From Flavobacteriales bacterium UBA6057 (GTDB lineage: Bacteria; Bacteroidota; Bacteroidia; Flavobacteriales_G; Salibacteraceae): 63,486 nucleotides of DNA. Within the stretch, counting starts at the first letter, position 1. Each line of letters starts with the position of its first letter. The DNA is taken from assembly GCA_002428995.1 (NCBI GenBank), contig DIYJ01000021.1:1-63486 (forward strand), given 5' to 3'. The notes beneath the pieces were generated by a model. That model ran no database searches. It saw only the letters and a list, made by a program, of their open reading frames with translations, and was not told where the DNA came from. This document shows positions 1 through 8,514 of this stretch, piece by piece. Made by a program: the position numbers and the translations under genes.

Positions 1-26
1 TGCTCTACCAACTGAGCTACCGCACC
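1..26 (-). tRNA. tRNA, 5' part only (anticodon outside window)
   Basis: Read on the minus strand, the sequence starts GGTGCGG (a 7-base acceptor strand), then TA (positions 8 and 9), then the D arm GCTC-AGTTGGTA-GAGC. This is the normal start of a bacterial tRNA. The anticodon arm and 3' half lie beyond the left edge, so the amino acid cannot be named. A TAnnTTTG promoter element lies about 40 bases upstream. Confidence 0.85.
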
Positions 27-67
27 CACCGTATCTGCTTATCGGATATTACCGATCAACAGGGCGG

Positions 68-75
68 CAAAAGTA
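68..75 (-). promoter_or_regulatory. -7 promoter element for the edge tRNA
   Basis: On the minus strand this reads TACTTTTG, a perfect match to the Bacteroidota -7 consensus TAnnTTTG. It is followed by GCCGCCC and then about 40 bases before the tRNA 5' end, which fits a short precursor leader. I see no convincing -33 TTG. Confidence 0.55.
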
Positions 76-150
76 AAATTTATTCCTATTCTCGGTTTTA
101 TCTGATGCAGAAAATCATCTCCGCTTTATTTCCAGCTTAGATAAAGCTTC

Positions 151-2757
151 TTAAGCGACCTGTTTACTGAGACCATCGATGTATTGCTTGAAACTCTTCT
201 GATGAGTTTCCCCAACCGGGATAACCGTGTCAATGATAGTAACCCGGTCGCGCTTGGCAGCTGAAACGTGATTCAGGTTTACGATGTAGCTTCTGTGCAC
301 GCGCAGGAAGCTCTTTTCATGCTCTAAACGTTTCTCAAAAGACTTAAGCGTAGCCAAAACCATAATTCTCTGGGATTTGGTTACCACAGCACAGTAGTTT
401 GACTCGGATTTGATCCAGAGTATTTTATCTATTGGCACGCGAACCGTTTGCGAGCTCGTCTTCAAGGTGAGAATGCTCTTTCTGGACAACCGCTCGGCCC
501 AACGCTGCAAGGTATTTCTCAACCATCTATGCTGTCGCAGGATTCTTTGAATTCGCCAAATTCCCCAAAGAAGAGATACAATCAACACTACCTTGACCCA
601 CACAAACCACTCGCTTTGCCAGAAATAGCCGGTAACAGAAACGGTAACTGATTTCGTTTCAGACCAATCGGCAAAATCATTTCTGACAGCGACATCGAAT
701 TGGTACTCTCCGGGTGAAACCCCTGCCAGATTCACCTGGTTTAATTCGGATTCCTGCCAGGCACCTTGGTTGATCCGATAGCGGTATTGGAACTGAACGG
801 AAGGAAAAGCTACACCTCCATAGGACAAAACGAAGCTATTCATCCCTCTAGGCAACTCCAGTCGAGAACCCAACAATGGAAGTGATTCTCCGTCAAAATG
901 GATCGACTTAAGGTTCAGCACCGGAGCGCTAAAGCCATTAGACAAGTAAAAGGTGTCCATTCGTGTGACCCCCATGTCGCTGGCGATGTAAATTCTATCC
1001 TGGAGGAAGGCGATGTCCTGGATTCCCCGCATGGGCAATCCATTGCTCGATGTGAAAGTTCTCCATTCCAGCTGTTCGGCAGGTTGATGCGGATCAGGCA
1101 AATAGGTTAAGCCATTGTCGCAAACGATCCAAAGCCCTTCCTGGGGATCTTCCTTGATCCTCAGAATGTTCGAGCTCACCAGCCCTTTGGCTTCTGTCAA
1201 AACTGAAACTAAAACGCCCTTTCGATAAACGTAAACTCCGTGACCAGGGACTCCGGCTACTAGAAGGTCGCCAGCATAGAAAAGCTGTTCAACGCGCTTG
1301 TTTCGGGTTTCCTCCAGAATGCGCCAATGTTCGCCACCATCTAATTGGAGTCGGTAGAGTCCATCCGTTGTTCCTAAAATCATGGTCCCAACGGAATCAT
1401 TTACCATGTCGAACACACGCTGCCCAATGTAGTGAAGGTAATGGTCGGCATTCATGCGTTTGTAGTCACAGTGGAAGGGTGTGACTCCTGTCAAACCACC
1501 CACCCAAGGCACGCCCTTGTCATCTTTTGAAAAGCATATCCCTGGAGCGCAGAACTGAGAGGTAAGTCCCGTCTCGCTATCAAACACGAACAGTTCCTTC
1601 TCCATCCGAATGACCTTGCTCTTTTCACGAGGATAGATATCCAACACGCGCCTCATTCCACCCAACGTTGACTCAAGGCTCTCATAGAAAGTGAGCGAGT
1701 CATTGCTCAGTTTTCCAAAGTGTGCTGAACTCGCCCCGAACCAAAGATCAGTGCCATCTGTGGTCAAGCTATACACCGGAGGATCTGGAATCTGCGATTT
1801 AGAAAGATTTACGATGCCCCTTGAAGGCGCATAAAACACTCCATCCTCGAGCGTAGAAGCCCAGACACCTCCTCGCCTGTCACGAAAAACCATAGTCACG
1901 CTCAGCCCTTCGAGATGCTTTGCGGAAAGGCTTCGGGTGTCCTTGTCCAAAAATCGCACACCACTTCTTGAAGCGACCGAAAGCTCTCCGGAATGGAATC
2001 CAGGCCCGATAAAGATGATGCGCTCATCCTCTTGCAGCGCCAATGTGTCGATCGGCTCTAACCCACGGTTGAAAATGTACACCTCATGGAAGAAGCATCC
2101 AAAGAGCAGATCGTCTTCATACAAGAACCGTCCAACGTCATGAATAGAATCGTGGAGCAGGCTCGAGAGCTCCCGCCTCGACAGGTCGTAAATCCAATTG
2201 GGCCCCATGGATGCATACACTCGATCGTTGATGTTCCAGAGATAGCGCACAGACACGTGCTCATCCATTACATCCATGGGGATCTGCATGACTTCATGCT
2301 GCTGGGTAATGCGGTAAATATTACCATGGAAGGTCGACAGGTAGACGCTCCCATCAGAAGTCTCCGTAAACGAAGACAGGAAACTATTGTCGTCTACTTG
2401 CGCCAGAAATGGTGCGTTGGATGGATTATGGAAGATTCCATCCTTGTAAAAACACGGAATCCCGCTGTAGGTAAGAAACCAAATGCGCCCCTGGGAGTCT
2501 TCATGAATCTGAAACACCTCCAGGTCCGTCAAACCATCTTGTATGGTAAAGCACTCAAACCTGGCCCCATCGAAGCGGCAAACGCCCTTGTCAGTGCCAA
2601 ACCACATGTAGGACTGCGAATCCTGGAAAGCGCAATACACATTGTTGCTCGCAAGGCCATCAGCCTCCGTGTAATGCCAAGTGAAGGGCGATTCACCATA
2701 GATCGCACATGAGAACGCTAAAAAAACCGCTGCCAATAAAAGTTTGCCATGCTCCAT
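151..2757 (-). CDS. Membrane-anchored propeller sensor with LytTR DNA-binding domain
   Basis: 868 aa. A signal peptide (about 1-21) leads into many short repeats of the two-component-regulator propeller type (for example YMWFGTDKGVCRFDG and GRIWFLTYSG). These are followed by a Y_Y_Y domain (about 640-715, with FQYRYRINQGAW), one membrane helix (about 718-738), a short basic linker, and a LytTR domain from about 762 to the end (DKILWIKSESNYCAV, FLRVHRSYIVNL, IPVGETHQKSF). The build suggests a one-component regulator that senses an envelope or external ligand and binds DNA from the membrane. There is no kinase or receiver domain. It is transcribed divergently from the coaX operon. The 192-base gap between them holds a palindrome and a LytTR-like site. 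The ligand and targets are unknown. Confidence 0.88.
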   Translation of the reverse strand: MEHGKLLLAAVFLAFSCAIYGESPFTWHYTEADGLASNNVYCAFQDSQSYMWFGTDKGVCRFDGARFECFTIQDGLTDLEVFQIHEDSQGRIWFLTYSGIPCFYKDGIFHNPSNAPFLAQVDDNSFLSSFTETSDGSVYLSTFHGNIYRITQQHEVMQIPMDVMDEHVSVRYLWNINDRVYASMGPNWIYDLSRRELSSLLHDSIHDVGRFLYEDDLLFGCFFHEVYIFNRGLEPIDTLALQEDERIIFIGPGFHSGELSVASRSGVRFLDKDTRSLSAKHLEGLSVTMVFRDRRGGVWASTLEDGVFYAPSRGIVNLSKSQIPDPPVYSLTTDGTDLWFGASSAHFGKLSNDSLTFYESLESTLGGMRRVLDIYPREKSKVIRMEKELFVFDSETGLTSQFCAPGICFSKDDKGVPWVGGLTGVTPFHCDYKRMNADHYLHYIGQRVFDMVNDSVGTMILGTTDGLYRLQLDGGEHWRILEETRNKRVEQLFYAGDLLVAGVPGHGVYVYRKGVLVSVLTEAKGLVSSNILRIKEDPQEGLWIVCDNGLTYLPDPHQPAEQLEWRTFTSSNGLPMRGIQDIAFLQDRIYIASDMGVTRMDTFYLSNGFSAPVLNLKSIHFDGESLPLLGSRLELPRGMNSFVLSYGGVAFPSVQFQYRYRINQGAWQESELNQVNLAGVSPGEYQFDVAVRNDFADWSETKSVTVSVTGYFWQSEWFVWVKVVLIVSLLWGIWRIQRILRQHRWLRNTLQRWAERLSRKSILTLKTSSQTVRVPIDKILWIKSESNYCAVVTKSQRIMVLATLKSFEKRLEHEKSFLRVHRSYIVNLNHVSAAKRDRVTIIDTVIPVGETHQKSFKQYIDGLSKQVA

Positions 2758-2790
2758 TTAGTGTGCAGGATTAAGGAGAAAGACTGTGAA

Positions 2791-2836
2791 ATTTATAACG
2801 GTAGTCATCAATCAAACGTTGAGCCACGTTATAAAT
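2791..2836. promoter_or_regulatory. Perfect 10-bp inverted repeat with LytTR-like half-site; candidate operator
   Basis: ATTTATAACG at 2791-2800 is repeated inverted as CGTTATAAAT at 2827-2836, 26 bases apart. Between the arms, AACGTTGAG (2815-2823) matches every position of the LytTR consensus as I remember it, [TA][AC][CA]GTTN[AG][TG]. A weak -7-like TAAATTTC on the minus strand (2788-2795) overlaps the left arm. The site lies 34 bases upstream of the LytTR gene. The palindrome is seen directly. Its use as an autoregulatory operator is inference. Confidence 0.5.
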
Positions 2837-2937
2837 ATTCTACGGCTTGTTAGAGCTGGTTGACGGCATCCGTATAAGCGAGAATGCAACGGCTGGCCTT
2901 ATTCGAAGTCTGAGCCCTGTTTTGACAGGATATCCGT

Positions 2938-2945
2938 TAATCTTG
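2938..2945 (+). promoter_or_regulatory. -7 element upstream of coaX
   Basis: TAATCTTG differs from TAnnTTTG at one base and ends 4 bases before the GTG start of coaX. A transcript from here would have almost no leader. The nearby TTTG at 2921 is only 13 bases away, too close for a normal -33 element. Confidence 0.4.
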
Positions 2946-2949
2946 CATT

Positions 2950-3681
2950 GTGAGCGTTCAACTCTGCATCGATTTTGGAAACACCCTCGTGAAGGCTGCC
3001 GTTTTTCATGGCCGTGAGATGAAATCCTCTATTCGCTGTGATTATTCTGAAGCAGTCCGGGAGCTGAACAAAGTCATTGAAAAGGATCTGCCATCGGTTG
3101 GCAATTACAGCACGGTAAAAGCGTTATCACCCGAAATTCTGCGCTGGCTCGAAGACCATGCGATCATCCAGATGACCAGTATGAGGCCCTCCCCTGTCAA
3201 AATCTTGTATAAAAGTCCCGAAACGCTTGGAGTGGATCGCTACTGCAACGCTATTGCAGGATGGGCCATGAATCGTCCCCAACCAGTGCTGGTGATCGAT
3301 GCCGGCAGCTGTGTGACCTATGATCTTGTGAACGGGAAAGGTGAATACCTGGGAGGTGCAATCAGTCCAGGTTTCGAGATGAGGTTAAAGGCGATGTACA
3401 AGTTTACCAGCAAGCTTCCGTTGGTAAGCAAATCAGTGGAGAAGCCAAGTATTGGACAAACCACTGAGGGCTCAATGAAACTTGGTGCAGAGCAGGGAAT
3501 CATAGAAGAAGTGAAGGGTTTTATCCAATATTTCAAAGGATTAGAGCCTGATCTTAAGGTTATTTTAACAGGCGGGGATCAAACAATCTTTGAGCAACAC
3601 CTTGAAAATGCCATTTTTGCAGCCCAAAATTTAGTCCTGCTTGGATTGAATGAGGTTTTATTGCATTCCGACTCGGATTGA
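2950..3681 (+). CDS. coaX: Type III pantothenate kinase
   Basis: 243 aa. Phosphorylates pantothenate with ATP, the first committed step of coenzyme A synthesis, in the cytoplasm. The type III (ASKHA-fold) signatures are all present: the phosphate loop DFGNT at 8-12, GVDR at 94-97, IDAGSCVTYD around 116-125, and GGAISPG around 135-141. A late ILTGGD motif closes the fold. The GTG start is chosen because it precedes SVQLCIDFGNT directly and a -7-like element sits just upstream. It is the first gene of a run of envelope genes on the plus strand. The next gene starts inside its stop codon. Confidence 0.95.
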   Translation: MSVQLCIDFGNTLVKAAVFHGREMKSSIRCDYSEAVRELNKVIEKDLPSVGNYSTVKALSPEILRWLEDHAIIQMTSMRPSPVKILYKSPETLGVDRYCNAIAGWAMNRPQPVLVIDAGSCVTYDLVNGKGEYLGGAISPGFEMRLKAMYKFTSKLPLVSKSVEKPSIGQTTEGSMKLGAEQGIIEEVKGFIQYFKGLEPDLKVILTGGDQTIFEQHLENAIFAAQNLVLLGLNEVLLHSDSD

Positions 3682-5015
3682 GAAAACACATTTTCATACT
3701 CACCTTCCTGGTAAGCATTACACTGAATGCAGTAGGCCAAAGCAATTCGCAATCGCCATTCTCCATCTATGGAATCGGTGATGCGCAACTCAGCCCTGCA
3801 TCTACTTACATGGGAACAGGACACGCTCAGATCGCCATGCTGAGCACCGTATCCATCAACCCGTTGAATCCTGCGACTTTCTCGCAGATAGCACGGCCCG
3901 TATTCAACTTCGACCTGCGCGCAGAGACATTGGTTCTGGACAATGCCACCTCCAATCAGTCTAACACGCTGGTATCGATCAGCAACCTCACGTTCGCTTT
4001 TCCACTTCTGGTAAGAGCCAAGAGAAAGAGAAACGCTGGTATCAGCTTTGGCCTGTTACCAAGAACGCAATCTGGATACGAGACACTCACCCAGGAGACA
4101 ATACCTGATCTCGGTGCGGTTGACTATCTGTTCACAGGTGACGGAGGGTTGAATGAAATGTACCTCGGTTTGGGTTACGATATCATTCGCGACAGTGGTG
4201 CAGTCAATACGCTGAGCCTTGGAGTAAGAGGTCAGTATGTATTTGGAAACATTGAGCGGAACCGCTACACCATTTTCAGCCCAACGGTGCGAGCGAGCAA
4301 TGTTTCGAGAGAGAATCAGATAGAGGTTAGCGATGGAGACTTTCAGCTGGGTGTCACATACCTGCGTAAGCTCTATGTGAATCGCGAAGACGAGACCGGA
4401 TTCTTCTCTGCTGGCGCATACTTCCAACCTTCGTCCAATCTGAGCGCTTCCGAACGTGATTATGTCTACACCTACACTGGAGACGTCACCAATCCAAATC
4501 AGGATATTGGTGTCATCGATACCGTTTTGAATGAAGATTCAGGTTCTGAGGTCGTTTATCCATCGTCTTTTGGCCTTGGTTTAGGCTTATCACTGAACAA
4601 CCGATGGAATTTTGGGTTGGATTTGGCTTCAACCAGCTGGTCCGAACTCTCAATTGGAGGAGTGAATGCGGACCTGAATAATTCCAGTAGAATTTCCTTT
4701 GGAACCGAGTTCGTGCCTGACATCACCGCTTACAAGCGCTTTTTTGAAGTAATGCGCTATCGTGCCGGATTCTCGCTGCAACAGACCAGATTGGATGTGA
4801 ATGGAGGTCAGCCGCTGCGCTATGGCATTAATCTTGGTTTAGGGATTCCACTGTTTGCATCTCGCTCTACTTCGATGTTCAACGTAGCATTCGAGTATGC
4901 CAGAAGAGATGGTGGAAACATTCAGGTCTCTGAGACTTACTTCAATTTTCAATTCGGAGTAAGCATTACACCGAATGTGTACGACAAATGGTTTAATAAA
5001 CGGAAATACGACTAG
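3678..5015 (+). CDS. Outer-membrane beta-barrel protein of unknown function
   Basis: 445 aa. A signal peptide (about 1-20, cut after VGQ) is followed by a long alternating pattern of polar and aromatic residues, with many glycine turns and NLGLG- or FGLG-type strand ends, as in FadL-like or PorV-like barrels. The N-terminal part (SPFSIYGIGDAQ, then NPLNPATFS) resembles the start of FadL-type barrels, which often carry an NPA motif. The start is TTG overlapping the coaX stop (TTGA), so the two are translationally coupled. It sits in a coaX - barrel - TPR - LptC order that I remember from flavobacteria. The cargo is unknown. Confidence 0.7.
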   Translation: MRKHIFILTFLVSITLNAVGQSNSQSPFSIYGIGDAQLSPASTYMGTGHAQIAMLSTVSINPLNPATFSQIARPVFNFDLRAETLVLDNATSNQSNTLVSISNLTFAFPLLVRAKRKRNAGISFGLLPRTQSGYETLTQETIPDLGAVDYLFTGDGGLNEMYLGLGYDIIRDSGAVNTLSLGVRGQYVFGNIERNRYTIFSPTVRASNVSRENQIEVSDGDFQLGVTYLRKLYVNREDETGFFSAGAYFQPSSNLSASERDYVYTYTGDVTNPNQDIGVIDTVLNEDSGSEVVYPSSFGLGLGLSLNNRWNFGLDLASTSWSELSIGGVNADLNNSSRISFGTEFVPDITAYKRFFEVMRYRAGFSLQQTRLDVNGGQPLRYGINLGLGIPLFASRSTSMFNVAFEYARRDGGNIQVSETYFNFQFGVSITPNVYDKWFNKRKYD

Positions 5016-5031
5016 CAGTAAAAACAAACGC

Positions 5032-6351
5032 ATGAAAAGGATCGCATTTATCATCGCCCTCGGTGGTTTCTTTTTTATCCATCAGATTAATGCTCAGCAG
5101 ATTCGCACCTACACTACCAGCGAAGCTGATAGTATGGCTTGTATTCAGAATTACTCGCTCTACAGCGAATTTGTGAAGCAAAAGAACTTTGTGGACGCAC
5201 TTCCCGGATGGAGAAAATCTGTGGCGATTTGCCCCAAGATGAGCGAAGCACATTATCAGAATGGTGAGAAAATCATGGATAACCTCATCGCCAACACGGA
5301 GGACGAAGCACTTAAATCAGCTTACATCGACACGTTGATGTGGGTTCACGATCAGCGCATCAAGTACTTCGGCAAGGAAGGTTACGTGCTCGAACGAAAA
5401 GGAGTTGACCTCGCAAAGCTTCGCAAGGACGACCCTAAAACTGCGCATGAAGTATTGGCGCGTTCCCTTGAGCTTCGTGGAAACAAGATGGGAGCAAGTG
5501 GCGTGATCTACGTTTACAAGACGGCTTACGACATGTACCGCAAGAAGATGGCCGACAAGGAATTGCTTTTTGACCTTTACCCAAAGGTGAGCGCAGTAAT
5601 TGACCACAACATGGCCAATGGCGATGAGCGCGCTAAGAAAGGCTATACCACTGCTCAATCGAATGTAGACAAGATGTTCAGCAAAGTAGCTGAGTGCCCA
5701 GACCTGATTGGGGTATACACTCCCAAGTTTGAAGCAAATCCAGGAGATGAAGCTCTGCTCAGGCAAATCATTAAGTTTTTCGAGAAGCAGGAATGCACCG
5801 ATGAAGAGCTCTACCAGCAAGCTGCTGTAAAACTCTACGAGATCGATCCTTCAGCAGTGGCAGCATACGCCATTGCCAACGGGTACGCCAAGAAGCAGAA
5901 CTACACAGAAGCTGTCAAGTTCTTTGTGAAAGCAACCGAAACGGATGATGAAGAGCTCAAGTTCAAGGCTATGGACAAGGCTGCTAATACGTACCTGCTA
6001 ACCGGTGATTATATCTCGGCTCGCAGCTACGCCAACAAGATGCTCGAAATGAATCCAAACAGCGGAGGAGCTTACATCATTATTGGCAATGCTTACGTAA
6101 AAGGAAGAAACAAGTGTGGAGGCAATGAATGCACCAACCGCGCTGCATACTGGGCTGCTGTAGACAAGTTCCAAAAGGCTAAATCGGTTGATCCTTCTGT
6201 AGCTGAGAAAGCTCAGAAGCTCATCAACACTTACACAGGACAGTTCCCAAAGAAAGAAGACTGCTTCTTCCACAGCATCAACGAAGGTGACAGCTACACG
6301 CTCGATTGTTGGATTGGCGTGACCACAACTGTCCGTACTCGAAGCAACTAG
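5032..6351 (+). CDS. Periplasmic TPR-repeat protein
   Basis: 439 aa. I use the ATG at 5032 because it gives a clean signal peptide (MKRIAFIIALGGFFFIHQINA, about 1-21); an upstream ATG in the same frame would overlap the preceding barrel gene. The mature part is helical with tetratricopeptide-like units, clearest at AIANGYAKKQNYTEAVKFF and GDYISARSYANKMLEMNPN. Two cysteine pairs occur, one around KCGGNEC and one near the C-terminus. TPR proteins act as docking platforms, so with an LPS-transport gene downstream an envelope assembly role is plausible but not shown. Confidence 0.75.
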   Translation: MKRIAFIIALGGFFFIHQINAQQIRTYTTSEADSMACIQNYSLYSEFVKQKNFVDALPGWRKSVAICPKMSEAHYQNGEKIMDNLIANTEDEALKSAYIDTLMWVHDQRIKYFGKEGYVLERKGVDLAKLRKDDPKTAHEVLARSLELRGNKMGASGVIYVYKTAYDMYRKKMADKELLFDLYPKVSAVIDHNMANGDERAKKGYTTAQSNVDKMFSKVAECPDLIGVYTPKFEANPGDEALLRQIIKFFEKQECTDEELYQQAAVKLYEIDPSAVAAYAIANGYAKKQNYTEAVKFFVKATETDDEELKFKAMDKAANTYLLTGDYISARSYANKMLEMNPNSGGAYIIIGNAYVKGRNKCGGNECTNRAAYWAAVDKFQKAKSVDPSVAEKAQKLINTYTGQFPKKEDCFFHSINEGDSYTLDCWIGVTTTVRTRSN

Positions 6352-6920
6352 AACTGAGACGATCGTTTAACATACCATTGATTTGCATCCCGGCCCTTAT
6401 AGCCGGGATGCTCGTTTCTGCCTGTGAAAACGATCTGGAGGAAGTGAAGCGTGTGACACAGCGCCCCTCTCTTCCTGTACAAACCATTTACAACAGCATT
6501 ACGCAATACACAGATTCAGGCAGAATCACCTTTACGATCAGTGCAGGCCGAATCGATCGCTACGGAGGCGAGGAAGCTTACGATGAGTTCAGCGATGGCG
6601 TGGAGGTCATCAACTACAATCGCGATGGAGAAGTTGCTTCGAAGGTCACAGCCCAAAAAGCCATCAACTACACCAACGAAAATCGAATGGTGGCCCAGGA
6701 TGATGTAGAACTGGAGAACAGCGAAGGCAAAAAACTCAACACCGAAGAACTAACCTGGGACGAGCAAGAACATCGTATTTTTACAGATAAGTTTGTAAAA
6801 ATCACCACCCCAACTGAAATCCTTTTTGGTGATGGACTGGAAGCAGAAGAAGACTTCTCACGCTACGAAATCCAGAACATCAAGGGGAGGATCAAAATAG
6901 ACGAGGGAGAAGAACAATGA
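6306..6920 (+). CDS. lptC: LptC-like LPS-export lipoprotein
   Basis: 204 aa from a TTG at 6306. The hydrophobic stretch and lipobox (GMLVSAC) begin about 25 residues in, so the true start may be later, possibly a TTG or CTG near 6350; I see no ATG choice. After the lipid cysteine come acidic residues (ENDLEE). The beta-jellyroll that follows has LptC/LptA-type repeats: SDGVEVINYNRDGEVASKVTA, then MVAQDDVELENSEGKKLNTE, then IFTDKFVKIT. LptC passes lipopolysaccharide from the LptBFG ATPase to the periplasmic bridge. The family predicts an inner-membrane anchor, whereas here a lipid anchor is predicted, which is common in Bacteroidota. It overlaps both neighbours. Confidence 0.8.
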   Translation: MLDWRDHNCPYSKQLELRRSFNIPLICIPALIAGMLVSACENDLEEVKRVTQRPSLPVQTIYNSITQYTDSGRITFTISAGRIDRYGGEEAYDEFSDGVEVINYNRDGEVASKVTAQKAINYTNENRMVAQDDVELENSEGKKLNTEELTWDEQEHRIFTDKFVKITTPTEILFGDGLEAEEDFSRYEIQNIKGRIKIDEGEEQ

Positions 6921-7126
6921 ACATGGAAACCTACAGCAAGATCATGGAAAAGGTATGGCTCGTGGCCGCTATCCTTGCTCTGTTCTTCGCAGCCTACAAA
7001 ATCGGTCAAACGTCTTTCCAGGAATCAGGACTCTACCTCGTTTTACCCTTTGGAACTGGCGTGATGGCTTACTTGCGCTATTACACCCGCAAGCGATTGT
7101 CCAAGTATAAACAGGACGATGAATAA
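6917..7126 (+). CDS. Small two-helix membrane protein
   Basis: 69 aa. It starts inside the stop of the LptC-like gene (ATGA), which implies coupled translation. Two hydrophobic helices are visible: about 13-27 (VWLVAAILALFFAAY) and about 36-52 (SGLYLVLPFGTGVMAYL). A basic tail follows (RYYTRKRLSKYK). I do not recognise the family. Its position between LptC and the CNNM protein suggests an envelope role. Confidence 0.7.
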   Translation: MNMETYSKIMEKVWLVAAILALFFAAYKIGQTSFQESGLYLVLPFGTGVMAYLRYYTRKRLSKYKQDDE

Positions 7127-7157
7127 CCCGCACTTATCGGAGGTCATACTCTAGCGT

Positions 7158-8456
7158 ATGGATCAGTATTCGATCATAGTCGTTTTACTATCCATCCTCT
7201 TTTCGCTGGTGCTTTCAGCGATGTTCAGCGGACTGGAAATCGCCTTCGTATCGTCCAACAGACTCAAAATGGAGTTGGACAAAAAGCTGGGGCTTTATCC
7301 CGCCCGGATCTACTCCTTCTTTTTCAGACATCAATCCAAGTTCATTTCCACGCTGCTGCTCGGCAACAACGTAGCGCTGGTAGTTTATGGAATCTTCATG
7401 GCCAGGCTGCTGGAAGGACCCATATTCCAAAGCCTTCGTTTCATTCCCAATGAAGCAGCCGTCAACGTTCTTGTTCTGATTGCACAGACCATCGTCTCCA
7501 CGCTGGTCATTCTGGTTTTTGCGGAGTTCCTGCCCAAAATGATCTTTCGAATTAACCCAAACAGGAAGCTCGAACTGTTTACGCTTCCTGTGCTCATTCT
7601 TTGTGGTCCGCTGTTCATGATCACCTGGGGTGTTTTTGTGATCATCGACTACATACTTCGAATCTTTTCTGTGCGCCTTGCCGAGAATGAATACTCCTTT
7701 GGGAAGATTGACCTTGATCATTACGTGAAAGAAGCGACAGCCTCCAGCAAGGAAGAGTCAGAGATTGAGAATGAGTTGCAGATCTTTCAGAATGCGCTGG
7801 ATTTTTCAGGCGTGAAAGCCCGGGAATGCATGGTGCCCCGCAACGAGATCGAAGCCATGAACCTGACCGCGAGCATTGAAGAACTGCGAGAAACATTCAT
7901 TGAAACGGGGTATTCGAAAATCCTGATCTACAAGAACAACATCGATCATGTGATTGGCTATGTGCATTCCTTCGAGCTGTTCAGCAAGCCCGAAGCGATC
8001 AAGAACATCCTTCGCCCTATTGCCATCATTCCTGAAACAACTACGGTAGACAAGGTGCTGAAGCTGTTGACCGCTCAAAAGCGCAACGTAGCACTTGTGG
8101 TGGATGAATATGGAGGAACTTCAGGCATGCTTACCATCGAGGACATCATCGAAGAGATTTTTGGAGAGATCGAAGACGAGCACGACAAGGAAGAATTGGT
8201 GGAAGAAGAAATCGCTCCGAATTGTTATCACCTTTCTGCGAGACTGGAGATTGACTATCTGAATGAAGAGCACAACCTTGAGCTTCCTGAATCAGACGAT
8301 TATGAGACGCTTGCAGGCCTGATTATCAGCGAATACGAAGATCTTCCTGAGGAAGGCAGCGCGCTTGAAATAGGCCCGTACCTCATCAAAATCACCAAGG
8401 TGAGCGAGAACAAAATTGAAGAGGTGATCCTAGAACCCTCAGAAAGTGCAAATTAG
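7158..8456 (+). CDS. CNNM/HlyC family membrane protein with CBS pair
   Basis: 432 aa. It starts with the CNNM (DUF21) membrane domain of about four helices (1-185), including the family signature SGLEIAFVSSNRLK near the N-terminus. A CBS pair follows (about 215-335; VPRNEIEAMN, then VDEYGGTSGMLTIEDIIEEI), then a CorC/HlyC C-terminal domain (about 350-430). Family members are often called hemolysins but are more likely magnesium or cobalt transporters. GldE of Flavobacterium belongs to the same family, but nothing here identifies this copy as gldE. It follows the small membrane gene after 31 bases. Confidence 0.88.
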   Translation: MDQYSIIVVLLSILFSLVLSAMFSGLEIAFVSSNRLKMELDKKLGLYPARIYSFFFRHQSKFISTLLLGNNVALVVYGIFMARLLEGPIFQSLRFIPNEAAVNVLVLIAQTIVSTLVILVFAEFLPKMIFRINPNRKLELFTLPVLILCGPLFMITWGVFVIIDYILRIFSVRLAENEYSFGKIDLDHYVKEATASSKEESEIENELQIFQNALDFSGVKARECMVPRNEIEAMNLTASIEELRETFIETGYSKILIYKNNIDHVIGYVHSFELFSKPEAIKNILRPIAIIPETTTVDKVLKLLTAQKRNVALVVDEYGGTSGMLTIEDIIEEIFGEIEDEHDKEELVEEEIAPNCYHLSARLEIDYLNEEHNLELPESDDYETLAGLIISEYEDLPEEGSALEIGPYLIKITKVSENKIEEVILEPSESAN

Positions 8457-8481
8457 AAGCGCTAGTCTCAAGTAGTTCCGC

Positions 8482-8489
8482 TATTTTCG
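8482..8489 (+). promoter_or_regulatory. -7 element upstream of the PpiD-like gene
   Basis: TATTTTCG fits the TAnnTTCG variant of the -7 element and is followed by CGACC. It lies 25 bases before the ATG at 8515, in the only sizeable gap of this operon. This suggests the foldase gene has its own promoter in addition to read-through. Confidence 0.45.
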
Positions 8490-8514
8490 CGACCAATTTT
8501 TTCAAATTGCAGTC

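Noticed and set aside
2086..2712. 208-aa open frame on the plus strand
   Set aside because: It lies fully opposite the propeller repeats of the LytTR regulator, has no recognisable domain or promoter, and mirrors the repetitive codon pattern of that gene.
2921..2945. TTTG at 2921 as the -33 element of coaX
   Set aside because: The spacer to TAATCTTG is only 13 bases, well short of the roughly 19-21 seen at the better promoters of this window.
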